DNA from: Tillus elongatus
Lineage: Eukaryota; Arthropoda; Insecta; Coleoptera; Cleridae
NCBI GenBank assembly: GCA_964006375.1
Contig: OZ023270.1
Span: forward strand, 72,134,082 to 72,198,081
DNA: 64,000 nucleotides
Reading direction: 5' to 3'
The position numbers and the translations under genes are program-made. The notes below the pieces were generated by a model that did no database searches, was not told the DNA's origin, and was given only the letters and a program-made list of their open reading frames with translations. Below, piece by piece: positions 12,141 to 23,089 of the stretch. Positions within the stretch are counted from its first letter, which is position 1. Every line of letters starts with the position of its first letter.

Positions 12141-12260
12141 TTAGTGAATTTTTATTTAAAAAAACTCACTAATAGAGAGGTATCGATGGTGAGACTTTGA
12201 AACAAGTTTTTCAAATGAGCGCGAACTAGGACCCCTAGAACCCATACCCGGGGTCAGTTT

Positions 12261-12346
<86 letters not shown>

Positions 12347-12658
12347 GTGTATGTGTATCCAACCGATAACTCAAAAAATAATTAACCGATTTGGATTCAA
12401 CTCGGTAAGTACTTTTCTTCTATTAATGGCTTGGACTTGTCCGTTAGCCAGGAAAATCGGACAAGGTTTTCCGGAAAAGTTTTGAGTTTCCTTTCGAATT
12501 TTTTTTCTCTGAGAATTACAAAGCTATTTTAATGAAGTTTGGCAGATATATTGTCTTGGGAAAGACCTTACTGCGTACTAAAATTCAACTTTCTAAGTTT
12601 ATAGAAAATTGAGTTATCAAATTTGAAGCATTTGATGAAAATTCACTTGCTGCGTTCC
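12141..12658 (+). mobile_element. (TA)n-cored HINE-like element, short subfamily
   Basis: It begins with the palindrome at 12141-12173 (ttagtgaattttt / aactcactaa). Then come a gagaggtatcgatgg variant of the 5' block, a (TA)n core at 12263-12342, and the gtatccaaccgataactc segment. It ends at attcacttgctgcgttcc (12641-12658), the shared 3' terminus. The ~520-bp length makes it the most compact complete copy. It is close in sequence to the copies at 52503-53397 and 57179-57889. Confidence 0.75.
12263..12342. repeat. (TA)n microsatellite
   Basis: About 80 bp of pure TA/AT dinucleotides in the core of the element at 12141-12658. Confidence 0.95.
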
Positions 12659-13444
12659 TAAATTTTATAATATATTTGTGATCTATTAATGTATTTGCAA
12701 ATGTTACCTGCTCCCAGGTGTTTGTATCCCTTACATGAAAGGACATCTTTCTTTTTTTATCAATTTGAGGTTGCCTGAACTTTTACCAACATAAAATGCC
12801 CTCACCCAATATCTTGTATCCTTTGAGCAGATTTCTGGTCAGATATTGCATATCATCCTTATCTTTTTCCAAAAACACATGATCCATCTGCAGACTGCAA
12901 GATGCCTCTATACTACCTTAATACTGTTGAAGAGATTAAACAGTAAAAAAAAACATTTAAGCTGGCCTTTTAGACTAACTTTATCAGAAAAAACTTTAAT
13001 GTGTTACGTTCTCATTGAACAAGCCACATTTGAAGCATGAAAATGTGCATTAAGCAATTTGTGATGTAACTTAATAATACACATACAGTACGACATGAAA
13101 CATCTATAAACCTCATTAGACTGTGTGTTATCTGACATGCATGAAGTATTAATCATATGACTTTGCATCCTAGTTCATTTATGAGTACATATATTATTAC
13201 TGTAAATATGATTAATGAGACTGAAGATGAGCATCGCTCAATTTGTTAAACTACTTTCAATTTTATTGATGTAATAATCGAAGTTGCAGAGACGACAACT
13301 GCATAATCTAGGTTATTTAAGGCCGATCATTCTTCGAGCAGATTTTACAATGTTTGCAATCGTATTCGTATTTTACAAGTTATTTTAAAAACACACTCTG
13401 GTATTGTATACTGTTAGATCGTCATCTAATAAAAGAATAATCTT
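12659..13444. other. No recognised feature
   Basis: AT-rich sequence lacking any motif or repeat I recognise. A 64-codon frame (12846-13040, +) has no discernible domain. Confidence 0.5.
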
Positions 13445-14790
13445 TTCAGACCAACTTTAATAATTCGCTTACTGAAAATAATCCACTGTCTGAGACTATC
13501 CTATATAAAGTTCTTATGCGTCAGCGCAGATCAACTGCCGACCTCCTTTCCTTTGTCATCCATTCTTGTAACAAGTCTATGGAACTACACGGTGAATCCC
13601 AGATTGTCGCTCTTGACATATACAAAGCATTCGACCAGGTCTGACACGCAGCGCTGCTTAATCAACTACCGACCTATGGCCTACCACCAAAACTCTGTAT
13701 GTTGACAGCAAATTTCCTCTCCAACCGGAGCATTTCTGTTGTCGTGGATGGCCATTCCTCTAAACTGTATCAAATTAATGCAGGAGTTCCTCAAGGTTCA
13801 GCTTTAGCCCCTACTTTGTTTCTTCTCCACATCAACGACCTCCTCTCTAGCACATCCAACCTAGTTCACAGTTACGCGGACGACAGCACCCTCCACCCCA
13901 ATATACAATATTCTAAGCCTGTCTCTTTAGCCCAACTAGATGAGGATCTCAGACTCATGGAGGGTTCTATCTCCGTGGATCTCCAAAAAATATTAGACTG
14001 GTGAAGTAGAAATCATGTACAATTCAACCCCACCAAATCACAGTCTTGCTTTCTTTCTCATAAGAGATACACCAGCCCTAGACCCATCACAATAAACAAC
14101 CAAGTTATTCAAAGTAATGAGTCCTTTTCACTTGTTGGCATCTCTGTGGATCGAAATCTCAATTGGCACAACATGTCACATCAATTGCAGAAGGGGCTAC
14201 TAAGAAATTAGGTTTCCTCTTCCGGGCTCGCAAATACTTTTCACCAGCTAATCTCTATACCTTATATACTTCACAAATAACACCAAACCTCGAATATTGC
14301 ACCCACATCTGGGGTGCTGCTGCCGCTTCTACACTCGCTATCCTGGACTCCATTCAGAAGAGAGCTATACGTCTCATCGGTGACCCTACCCTCACCCAAA
14401 GGCTTCCATCCCTTGCTCACCGACGTGCCGTTGGTGACCTCTCTCTCTTTTATAGATATCTGCACGGGCACTGCTCAGAGGAGCTTTCTTCCATAGTTCC
14501 TCCACCTGCTGCCCCCAACAGATCTACCAGGGGAACAGAGCGAATGCACCCTTTTACTGTCCAGGTCACCAGACATAGAACATCTTGTTATGGCCGCGCT
14601 TTTGTCCCGAGGACTTCCAAGTTGTGGAACTCCTTGCCGTCACATGTTTTTCCTTCTCCACCGAACCTCCAAACCTTCAAGTCCAGAATTAACAAGTTGC
14701 CTCTTTCCTCCTTGTCGACACCCACGGTACGATAGTATTTAGGCTGTAAGCCCTCGTGGTGTGTTGTTGTAATAAAAATATATAAAAAAA
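13445..14790 (+). pseudogene. jockey/CR1-like non-LTR retrotransposon, RT and 3' end (copy A)
   Basis: The + strand encodes the palm and thumb of a reverse transcriptase. Blocks are HGESQIVALDIYKAFDQV near 13591-13645, NAGVPQGSALAPTLFLLHI near 13775-13835, SYADDSTLHP near 13872-13905 with the catalytic YADD, and a terminal domain ending LWNSLPSHVFPSP and SLSTPTVR* at 14735. The short 3' UTR (ggctgtaagccctcgtggtg) ends in a taataaaaatatataaaaaaa tail near 14790, marking the true 3' end. Inactivating changes include Trp-to-stop at about 13641 and 14002 and a frameshift near 14165. The 5' portion (endonuclease) is missing, as expected for 5'-truncated insertion. Copies B (26990-28240) and C (40368-41225) belong to the same family. 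Confidence 0.85.
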
Positions 14791-14854
14791 ATGCTGTTCT
14801 CCTATCGTTACGGAGCTAACAAATTTCGTTAAAAAATAAATACATCATTTAAGA

Positions 14855-14925
14855 TATTTTTTGAAAATTCAAAAATCGCAATCTCCTCCATAGTGCATTT
14901 TTTCTCCGAAAATTCACTAAAAATG
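14855..14925 (-). mobile_element. HINE-like 5' terminal fragment
   Basis: A minus-orientation fragment of the abundant family's 5' block (aaaattcaaaaatcgcaatctcc) plus the decayed palindrome (gtgcattttttctccgaaaattcact), without the (TA)n core. Confidence 0.55.
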
Positions 14926-15146
14926 AATAAGTGGTGTTATTCGTACGATCATCATCATTATCTACTCTGACGAACTGCACTATTCGTCTTAAGGCACCTG
15001 GGCAGTAACCTCATATTTATGAATAATTATAATCGCTCATATACATATAAAGATTCTATTGTATGTATTCAATTTAAAGATTTGTAAGCCTTTACATCAC
15101 TTTACATTTCTTTACAAAAAAATTACTTTTTCTTTAGTTATTAAAA

Positions 15147-15438
15147 GTTGCGTTATGGTAGTGAATTTTCATAAAAATGTTTTTAATAACAAATGTATTT
15201 TTTTTTAAAGAAAGCAGGCATGAAATTTGGTTACCAGTATAACCTACAGAGTAGAAACAATGTACCATATTTAATCAAAATGGCTTTATTGTTTGAAAAT
15301 ATAGAAAAATGTTCCGAAAATAAACTTAAAATGTAAACTGGTTCCTCACCAACGAACGTTAGGTTAATATCAAATTCAACTATTGAAATTTGAAACTTTC
15401 ATGAAAATTCGCTACCATAACGCACTTGCTGCGTCCAG
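15147..15438. mobile_element. ~290-bp MITE with TIRs shared with HINE-like 3' ends
   Basis: Both ends are inverted copies of the same terminus: gcgttatggtagtgaatttt on the left and gaaaattcgctaccataacg on the right, the latter continuing into cacttgctgcgtcc. The interior (ggttaccagtataacctac, aataaacttaaaatg) matches modules at 25405-25709, 28290-28543, 38717-39026 and 56698-57008. It has no coding capacity. The left end lacks the outermost bases (ggacgcagcaa). Confidence 0.7.
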
Positions 15439-15439
15439 T

Positions 15440-15770
15440 TAAAATTTAAATCGGTTGCAGAAAAGAACAAGCACTTGTGAAGCCACGGTAAAAGTCTACG
15501 GCTGTATTAAGTATGGAACGGTTTTACTAAGGTAGGGGAATAACAAACAACCAGAGGTGCTATTCAAATTGAATTTAGTCTTAATAGTTTTCATCTCGTC
15601 CTAATTGAAATTGTCATACAAAAACTTGCTAAAAAAATCATCGGAATTACACAATCTGATCAGATAACGGTAAAATGAAATAAGACTAAAAAAATTTAAA
15701 AAAAGTTAAGTCACCAACTGAGATTAGAACGCGTGTTATAGGAGTCCATTATTAAATGAACGCTGCTGCC
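15440..15770 (-). mobile_element. SINE-like repeat with tRNA-like head
   Basis: The body shares ggaattacacaatctgatca with the repeat at 3335-3665. The minus strand from about 15770 carries a weak tRNA-like head, with a B box resembling gcgttctaatctc. It follows the MITE at 15147-15438 directly. The head is more decayed than that of the 3335-3665 copy. Confidence 0.45.
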
Positions 15771-16199
15771 TTTACCCCTCGACCATTCTTGAAATGACAG
15801 ATGTATTTACTCTAGTGTATTACTTTTCTGTAGTCTTGATTATTTACACCATACAATTTTTGTTTTAAATTGATTTTGTCTCATATTTTAACTAAATGAA
15901 GGATAATGGCGGCTAAGACACAGATCTGGGGGCTTGTTAGTCATTTCGAGCCGTATTTTTAACTCATAAAGCGCTAATGCGTACTAATGTACGACCAGAA
16001 TTATCAATTTTGACGTTACAACTTTTTCTTTTAATCAGAGGCTTGTAATTTCTTTTTCTTTTTAATATAGAGATCTGAGTTTTGGTATAAAGGATACTCT
16101 TAATGGCAGAAACCAGCGCGCCAAATTTGGTTAGCATAGCTTTTTAATTTTCGGAAATATGAATTTTTTTCTAAAGAATACCCAAAATTTTCCCAAACA
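15771..16199. other. Mostly unrecognised; HINE-like fragment at the right end
   Basis: Positions 15771-16060 show nothing recognisable. Positions 16065-16199 resemble, in minus orientation, the unit of the HINE-like family that follows the (TA)n core (caaatttggttagcatagct, aaaattttccc). This fragment abuts and seems to cut off the left terminus of the next element. Confidence 0.5.
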
Positions 16200-17706
16200 G
16201 TTTACCCTGAAATTCAAATTTCGAAAATAAACTTAATAAAAACGTCCCTAACTTATAATAAATGTTCAAAATTTTCTCCATTCACTTGCACACAACGAAA
16301 TAATCTCCTCTGGAGTTCTTCCCTAACTCTGTTCAACACGTCAGGCGTTACGTTCCTAATTTCTGTTATTATTTTCATTTTCAAATCATCTAAATCAGCA
16401 GGTTGCGTTTTATACACTCTATATTTAAGGCATCCCCATAAAAAGAAATCAAGAGGTGTAAGAACTGGCGATGTAGCGGGCCATTCTACGAAACCTCTTG
16501 ATCCAATACATCTTTGTGGAAAGACTTCGTGTAAATACTCCCGTACTTAAAGAGCAAAGTGGAACGGTGCACCGTCTTGTTGAAACCATATCATTTCCTG
16601 GGGAAATTAGGTTCCATTACATTTGGATACAATTCTGCTAACATTGGGACAACCTGATCTCTTAGTATTTCTAAATATCTTGGACCGTTTAGATTTTCTA
16701 TAAAAACAGGTCCAACGACGTGATCACCAACGATACCAGCCCAAACGTTGAACTTCTGAGAACGCTGAGTGTGTGTTTGTCGCATCCAGTGGGGGTTTTC
16801 GGCAGCCCAGTATCTGCAATTTTGCCTGGTTACATCGCCATTCAAAAGAAATGTTGCTTCATCGGAAAATAGAACGTCAGCAGAAGAAATAACATTTCTA
16901 TGTAACATGTCCAGCAGTTGTTCACAAAATTGCAATATTTTATCAAAATCACCGTCAATCAACTCTTGAACGTGTTGTAGTTTATAGGGATGAATTTTCT
17001 CGTTTTTTGAGATACCTTAAAACTGCTGATTGATTAACATCATTTTCACGTGCAACTTGGCGGGGAGAAGTTGTTCGTTCTTCTTGAAAAGCCAATAAAA
17101 TATTGAGTTTTACATCTTCTTCGACAAACTTGGGTCTCCTAGGCAGTGGTTTAACGTGTCCATAATCACGAAACTGTGAATGTATCTTAGACACAGTTCC
17201 CTGGGTTAGCAGGGTCAAATCTGGATGTTTTTCAATAAATAGGTTAACAACTTGTGCCTGTGTTCTACACATATCACCATTCCCAATCATCATTAATATT
17301 CCTATTCGCAGAGTTTCAGTTACGTATCGCATTATTAGACCAGAAATTAATTGAAATTATCGGAACAAAATTACGACTAACTTATTAGGAGACCGTGCAT
17401 TCAACACAATACACCACAAAATAAAACAGAACTGTGAAATTTCACCTTTCACACCGCAAAAATTGGTAGTTAATAAGAAACGATTGATGATACCAAGTAC
17501 GTTTTAGATAAAAGACAAGATAAGAAATGTAAGATAAGAGTCAGTGAAGAATTCCAGAGTAGATTATTTCGTTGTGTTCAAGTGAATGGAGATCATTTTG
17601 AACATTTATTATGAGGAAGGGATGTTTTTATTAAGTTTATTTTCGAAATTTTAATTTCAGGGTAACCTGTTTAGTTTTAATATTCCGGTATTAAATTTCC
17701 ACCCTG
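16200..17706 (-). mobile_element. DD41D Tc1/mariner-type element with >100-bp inverted ends
   Basis: The right end is complete, finishing in tttccaccctg followed by TA (17707-17708). The left end lacks roughly the outermost 40 bp. Inside that, the two ends form an inverted repeat longer than 100 bp, sharing for example accctgaaatt, aataaacttaataaaaac and ctccattcacttg. One transposase gene fills the interior on the minus strand. Left-end loss plus the transposase lesions make it immobile by itself. Confidence 0.8.
16290..17332 (-). pseudogene. DD41D transposase with two frameshifts and a stop
   Basis: The start at 17332 opens an N-terminal DNA-binding part of about 110 residues. Helix-turn-helix features are TRAQVVNLF-like and GTVSKIHSQF in the first half and PRQVARENDVNQSAVLRYL in the second. 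A frameshift near 16975 leads into the catalytic part (16962-16591) with VLFSDEATFLLNG (first Asp) and QKFNVWAGIVGDHVVGPVF. A second frameshift near 16590 leads to IWFQQDGAPFHF (second Asp) and TPLDFFLWGCLK (third Asp). A stop lies between these last two motifs, and the usual SPDL reads SPVL. Spacing between the last two Asp is again 41. This is the best-preserved transposase of the family here, about 330 residues in total. Confidence 0.85.
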
Positions 17707-17982
17707 TATTGAAAACTGTAATATTAGACTATACGTGTGGGGTATCTCCAATGCAGAAAAATGTGCTTCATCGAATTGTGATGAAAAAATGTAGGGTTGC
17801 TATTTTAAAAAATGGATAAAGTGGTGGGGGTAAAATGGTGGGAGTTAAGTTTTAGTGAATTTTCTAAGAAAAAATTCACTAATGAGGAGATCTCGACTTT
17901 TGAATTTTGAAAAAATTTCTTCAAATGAGCGCGATCTAGGACTCCTAGAACCCATATCCGGGGTCCGTTTCAATTTTTATAT

Positions 17983-17985
<3 letters not shown>

Positions 17986-18076
<91 letters not shown>
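17986..18076. repeat. (TA)n microsatellite
   Basis: About 90 bp of pure TA repeat at the core of the element at 17852-18690. Confidence 0.95.
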
Positions 18077-18080
<4 letters not shown>

Positions 18081-18083
18081 CAC

Positions 18084-18520
18084 ACCGATAACTCAAAAAA
18101 TAATGGGCCGATTTTGATAAAATTTGGCATGTACTTTTCTTTTGTAAATAGCTTGGATAAGTTCGTTAGTCAGGAAAATCGGACGAGGTTTTCCGGGAAA
18201 ATTTTGAGTTTTCATTCGAAAAAAATTTTTATCTCAAAAAGTAATTAGCCGATTTTAAGAAAATTTGGCATGTACCTTTCTTTTGTAAATAGCTTTGACA
18301 AGTTCGTTAGTCAGGAAAATCGGACGAGGTTTTCCGGAAAAATTTTGAGTTTTCATTCGAAAAAAATTTTTATCTCAAAGAATAATAGGCCGATTTTGAT
18401 AAAATTTGGCACGTACCTTCCTTTTGTAAATGGCTTTGACAAGTTCGTTAATCAAAAAAATCGGACAAGGTTTTCCGGGAAAATTTTGGGTTTTCATTTG
18501 AAAAAAAAATTTATCTTAAA
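18084..18520. repeat. 141-bp tandem repeat, three units
   Basis: The motif ccgatttt followed by aaaatttggca recurs at 18108, 18249 and 18390, exactly 141 bp apart. The units carry cgttagtcaggaaaatcgga and a ttcattcgaaaaaaattttt-like segment. The homologous element at 33762-34490 has only two units (34046 and 34187), so unit number varies between otherwise near-identical copies. Confidence 0.85.
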
Positions 18521-18804
18521 AAATAAAAAATCTATGATAACCAAATTTGGTAGGTAGGTTTACGATATAAAAAGTAAACTATACACCAAAATTTAGATTT
18601 CTATGTTACAATAAAAAAAAGTTATAAAATATTTTGTGCCAGATCATTTCTATGAAAATTCACTACCATAACGCACTTGCTGCGTCCAGGCTTTTTTTAA
18701 CTATGATTATAAGATAATGTTCGACAAATTAAACTTTACGTGTCTCAGCGTTTTCCACAAAAACTATTTTTTGCTGTATAATGAATTTTATTCCATAAGT
18801 GTGT

Positions 18805-18808
18805 TTCA

Positions 18809-18878
<70 letters not shown>

Positions 18879-19008
18879 ATATAAAAAATGAAACTGACCC
18901 CGGATGAGGGTTTTAGGGGTCCTAGTTTGCGCTCATTTGAAGAAATTTTTTCAAAATTCAAAAGTCGGGATCTCCTAATTAGTGATTTTTTTTAGGAAAA
19001 TTCACTAA
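18805..19008 (-). mobile_element. HINE-like 5' half with (TA)n, truncated
   Basis: In minus orientation it has the palindrome at 18979-19008, the 5' block with gaaactgaccccgg, and a (TA)n tract at 18812-18875. Nothing of the family follows the tract. This half lies only 115 bp from the full copy at 17852-18690, in opposite orientation. Confidence 0.7.
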
Positions 19009-19399
19009 TAAGTACACTATACTAAAAGCATCATGTCGCAAGCGAGCTGTGAGTAAAACATAACAAATTACCAATAAAACACAGCAAACTTGATATGCCA
19101 ATTATTAAATTATAACCTTTAAATTTTCTAGTTTAGAACAGGATTAATAACCTCCGTTGTAAAAGCTATATGTCTTTATAAACAGCATTGTACATTCTAA
19201 ACCATAAATTATTATTATTATTACTTGGTTTATGATGGATTACTTTGTTTTATATTTAAAACGATAGCTCGCGGCGTGTGGAAAAAATCGTGTCACTGTT
19301 ATAATAATAATAAGCTGACAAAACTAGATTGGCGATTTCACAAGACTAAAAATGGTTTACTAGTATATATACATTTTACTATGTAATAAAATTACTTAC
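19009..19399. other. No recognised feature
   Basis: AT-rich sequence with a short (ATT)n-like run near 19209-19225 and aataataataa near 19301-19311. I see no coding or repeat signal. Confidence 0.5.
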
Positions 19400-19446
19400 C
19401 ACAATTTTTGCCAATTGGTGCTGTTCCATGTGAGAGATCTTCATTT
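19400..19446 (-). CDS. Possible small host exon, gene unknown
   Basis: On the minus strand a 47-nt segment is bounded by a strong acceptor (tttttgcctattttcag) and a strong donor (gtaagtaat). It has an open frame reading NEDLSHGTAPIGKNC plus a split codon. The length leaves a phase change across the exon. I do not recognise the peptide. With one such exon and no neighbouring exons found, this could be chance. It is listed because both splice sites are near consensus and the segment is not part of any repeat I found. Confidence 0.3.
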
Positions 19447-19649
19447 CTGAAAATAGGCAAAAAATGCATTAGATTGGTTTCGTAAATAATATTTGAAATT
19501 ATCTGGATGTTATATACGGTATGAAATGAGATGCGGTTTAGTTTTCAACATTATATTTATGTAGACACGCCATGTAATGGAATATCATTTGGCTGGGTAA
19601 ACATAGCATATCAGATCGCCAAGAACAATGAAATATGTTGATTGATTTA

Positions 19650-19900
19650 CACACCTCTGTGGTGTAGTGGAACGAGTGTTTGGCTGCTACACGGAGTGGC
19701 CGGGTTCGAATGCCGGTGATGACAGTTTGTGTCTTTCATAATGGGTATGTGTCCGTGTGTTTTACAACACTATCTATCCCATACCAGCTGTTCCGAGCTT
19801 CTGGATGGGAGGGCGTCATTTATGTGTGGTGTCATTTATGTCATTTATTATTAATGTGGTTGTCCCTACATAGTAAAACAATTTTGTTATAAATACAAAT
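19650..19900 (+). mobile_element. tRNA-derived SINE
   Basis: The + strand starts with ctctgtggtgtagtggaacg (A box region). About 45 nt later comes a canonical B box, gggttcgaatgcc, followed by a non-tRNA body (ttcataatgggtatgtgtcc, ctggatgggagggcg) and a tatttgttattaa-type AT-rich tail near 19900. There is no matching acceptor stem. It is a polymerase III-type SINE, different from the families at 43115-43473 and 52822-53025. Confidence 0.7.
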
Positions 19901-20030
19901 TATGAGGCTTGAATTCTATTTCTTTAATATAAAATAATCATTAAAGTCTAATATACAGGGTGCGGAAAATAATGAAAACAACTTATTTATTGTCTTAGTT
20001 GCAATTCAATTAAAAATTGACTGCAATAAA

Positions 20031-20142
<112 letters not shown>

Positions 20143-20632
20143 CTCTGTACCAAAATTTAGGTCCCTAGCTTTAAAGACAAAGAAGTTATGGGCGTTTAAA
20201 GCAACAAGTTTTGAGTTTTCCTCAAAGCGTCAAACTCGCAATTTTAAACGTGAAAATTGACAATGTCCAGGCAACGAATGTGAAACAAATACCGTTTGTG
20301 AAAAGAAAATGTTGCAAGAAGAGTGTTCTGCAAACCCTTAAGTTTCAGATTCAACCGTCATTGCCCTTCATTTTACTAAAATATTTACAGAATATCCATT
20401 CCAAATAGACCCTTTCTCTCATGCTTTGGCTGTCGGTTTAGTTAAGTTTGGTGGCTATTTGGATATTTATTTGTAGGTTTAGTGAAGTTTATGGTTTACC
20501 GGTCTATAGTTTTTTTTATCTAATTATCGTAGAACAAATTTGTTAATGCATTTTTGCATTTTTTATTGAAATATGATGCGTTTATAAGAAAAAAATCTAG
20601 ACGCAGTAAGTGCGTTTTGGTAGCAAATTTTT

Positions 20633-21048
20633 GGTAAATTTGCAGATTAGCTCCCGAACGCTTTTCAAAAAACTGTTTACAGAAACCTATCTAGGGCCCC
20701 GCTGGATCCACAAAACCCAAGAAAAATTTCTTGTTCACACCCCCCAAGGAAGTTACGGGACCAGGAGTGAATAGGGATGCTGGGCGGGGTGGGTAGTAAA
20801 AAGGAAATATGAGCAGAAAATGCGAATAAAACGGGCTTGAAAGTTGTCTTTTTCACATCTTGAAGCCACATCCCCCTTAAGCCCTGCCTACCCCGCACAC
20901 CACCCCTATTCACTCCCAGTCCCATAACTTCCTTGGGGGGCGTAAACAAGAAATTTTTCTTGTGGTTCGTGCATCCAGGTGGGGTCCTAGTAATGTTTCT
21001 GAAAACAATTTGTTGAAAAGCGTTCGGGAGCTAATCTGCAAATTTACC
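20633..21048. mobile_element. Foldback MITE with ~145-bp inverted arms
   Basis: The left arm runs from ggtaaatttgcagattagct (20633) to about 20776. It is matched in inverse orientation by about 20903-21048, with scattered mismatches. The unpaired middle is about 125 bp. It interrupts the terminus of the host module exactly inside gtag(c)aaatttt, and an aatttt motif occurs on both sides as a likely target-site duplication. It is more GC-rich than the host repeat and has no coding capacity. Confidence 0.75.
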
Positions 21049-21303
21049 GAATTTTCATTAAATCCTTCAAATTTCAATAACTCAATTTGCTATTAACGTA
21101 AGCTTTGTGGGATAGAAAACCAACATTTCAGTTTATTTTCGGAAAGTTTTTGTATATTTTCAAACCATAAGTAATTTTGGTAAAATGTAGTACATTGTTT
21201 CTACCACATAGGCTATACCGGTAATCAGATTGATGCCTGCTCGCATTTGCTATTAAAAACATTTTTATGGAAAATCACTTCCATAACACATTTGCTGCAT
21301 CGA

Positions 21304-21481
21304 GACTTGTGGGAAAAATGTTTATATATTTTCAAACAATAAATTTATTTCAATGAAATATGGTACATTGCTTCTACTATATAGGCAACCAAGTTTGATG
21401 CCTGCTTTCATCAAAGAAAGACATTTGCTATTAAAGATATTTTAAAGAAAATTCGCTACCATAACGCACTTGCTGCGCCCA
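21304..21481. mobile_element. Partial ~310-bp module
   Basis: A second, 5'-shortened copy of the terminal module, ending in attcgctaccataacgcact then tgctgcgccc at 21481. It follows the previous copy tandemly. Confidence 0.65.
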
Positions 21482-22666
21482 GAGATTTTTTTGTAAGGCG
21501 CGTTGTATAATGTTGGTTGCAAATAAATAAATCAAAAAAATATCATTTATTTCGCTAATGACCATAAATGTTAGAGCGGTTTTTTTTACATTAAAAAATA
21601 GAACTTTGACAAGGCACCAATTATCTTATTGCATTGCGCGCGGATGTTAGTTTTATAAAATTATTATGATAATACAGCAATTCTGCCCTGTTAAGGATAA
21701 ACGTCGTAACTGCAACTTTAATGAAATTTGAGATTTTTTGACGTATCACTTCAGATTAAGCTTATGCATCTATTTGTTAAGCTTATATGTCGTAATTACC
21801 GCAGAAACAACCAAAGGAATACATTTTTCAAATGTCGTAAGTACAATTGTAGCCACATTGTTAATACAAAACGTCCAAACTACAACGTATTAAGCCTTTG
21901 TGTCGTATCTACACGTAGATATGACAAACTCCCTTTACACTTTGTACATACGACATAAATGATTAACATAGCAGTAAATACGCCAAATCTACTTAACAAT
22001 GTCTATGGCGCGCTTTTTAACGTGTGAGTCACAAAAGTAAATAACCTAACCTAAAAATAATCAAATGCGTGGTTCCTGGCGCTCATCGCCGATTTATATT
22101 GTTTAAAAGTTAGTTACTGTGGTTATTTAGTGTTTTTACTTAAGGTTAGTATTATTTACAACTACTTAAGTGTTAGAAAAAACATGTTCTAACTTATTTA
22201 TTATATAAATGCCACAAAAGAAGTCCTAACTTTGTTGAATTGACTCAGCCGAGTATACCAATGTAGTTTAATTGATTTTAAAATATACATCATGATTTTT
22301 TTTTGCACACGCCGTGTACGCGTAAGATTACTACCCTCCAGTTAGAGGGTATACCTTTAGAATGACTTGAGGTGAGAGCATATTTATTCTTTACTATTTT
22401 TTTTCTAGTTTTAGATCTACTTACAGGGTGTCACACAATTTCTTTAGTTTCTAATTTTTCATGTCATCTAAAAGGCTGGTCTCATGGGGTCGTAAATATT
22501 ATACGAACATCTTTTAAAAATAAATGTTCTACATTTTATTTAAATAAAATTTAACATTTTAATTTTTTTATTTTAAAAATTTAAATTTAAGATTTTATTT
22601 TATTTTTATAAATGTTCTACATTTTAGATAATCGACCCGACCAAGTTTAGTAGTAGGACTACGCGA

Positions 22667-22991
22667 ATGGTGCAACTAGCTTTAAAAAACAAAGAGTTGG
22701 CCAATAAAATTGCTACATTTAAAGTTATCCATACTAAAGTACGAGCAATAAATTTAAAAAATGATGATCCAGACCAGTTGCCTTCATCAGATACATCAAG
22801 TTCAGAAACAGAAACCGAAACTATTAAATTGGAGAAGCGTTCCATTAATATCCTAAAAAATATAGTTATTTGTCCAGCAGCAAACAATGTAAACCTTAAC
22901 CTTAGTAGCTCTTTTCCTGACACTGACTTTGTAACTGAACTAATTAATAACATGATTGATGCTTCAATTCAGCAATATGAAATCAGAATGG

Positions 22992-23089
<98 letters not shown>

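Larger units (their letters stand above)
17852..18690 (+). mobile_element. (TA)n-cored HINE-like element, complete, three 141-bp units
   Basis: All hallmarks are present: a 5' palindrome at 17852-17882, a 5' block to about 17975, a (TA)n core at 17986-18076, and tandem 141-bp units. The 3' part ends with gaaaattcactaccataacg and a short stem-loop (acgca, loop cttgc, tgcgt) followed by ccagg and a T run. It sits in a T-rich target (aagttt before, ctttttt after). It is nearly identical to the copy at 33762-34490 apart from the number of 141-bp units. Confidence 0.8.
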
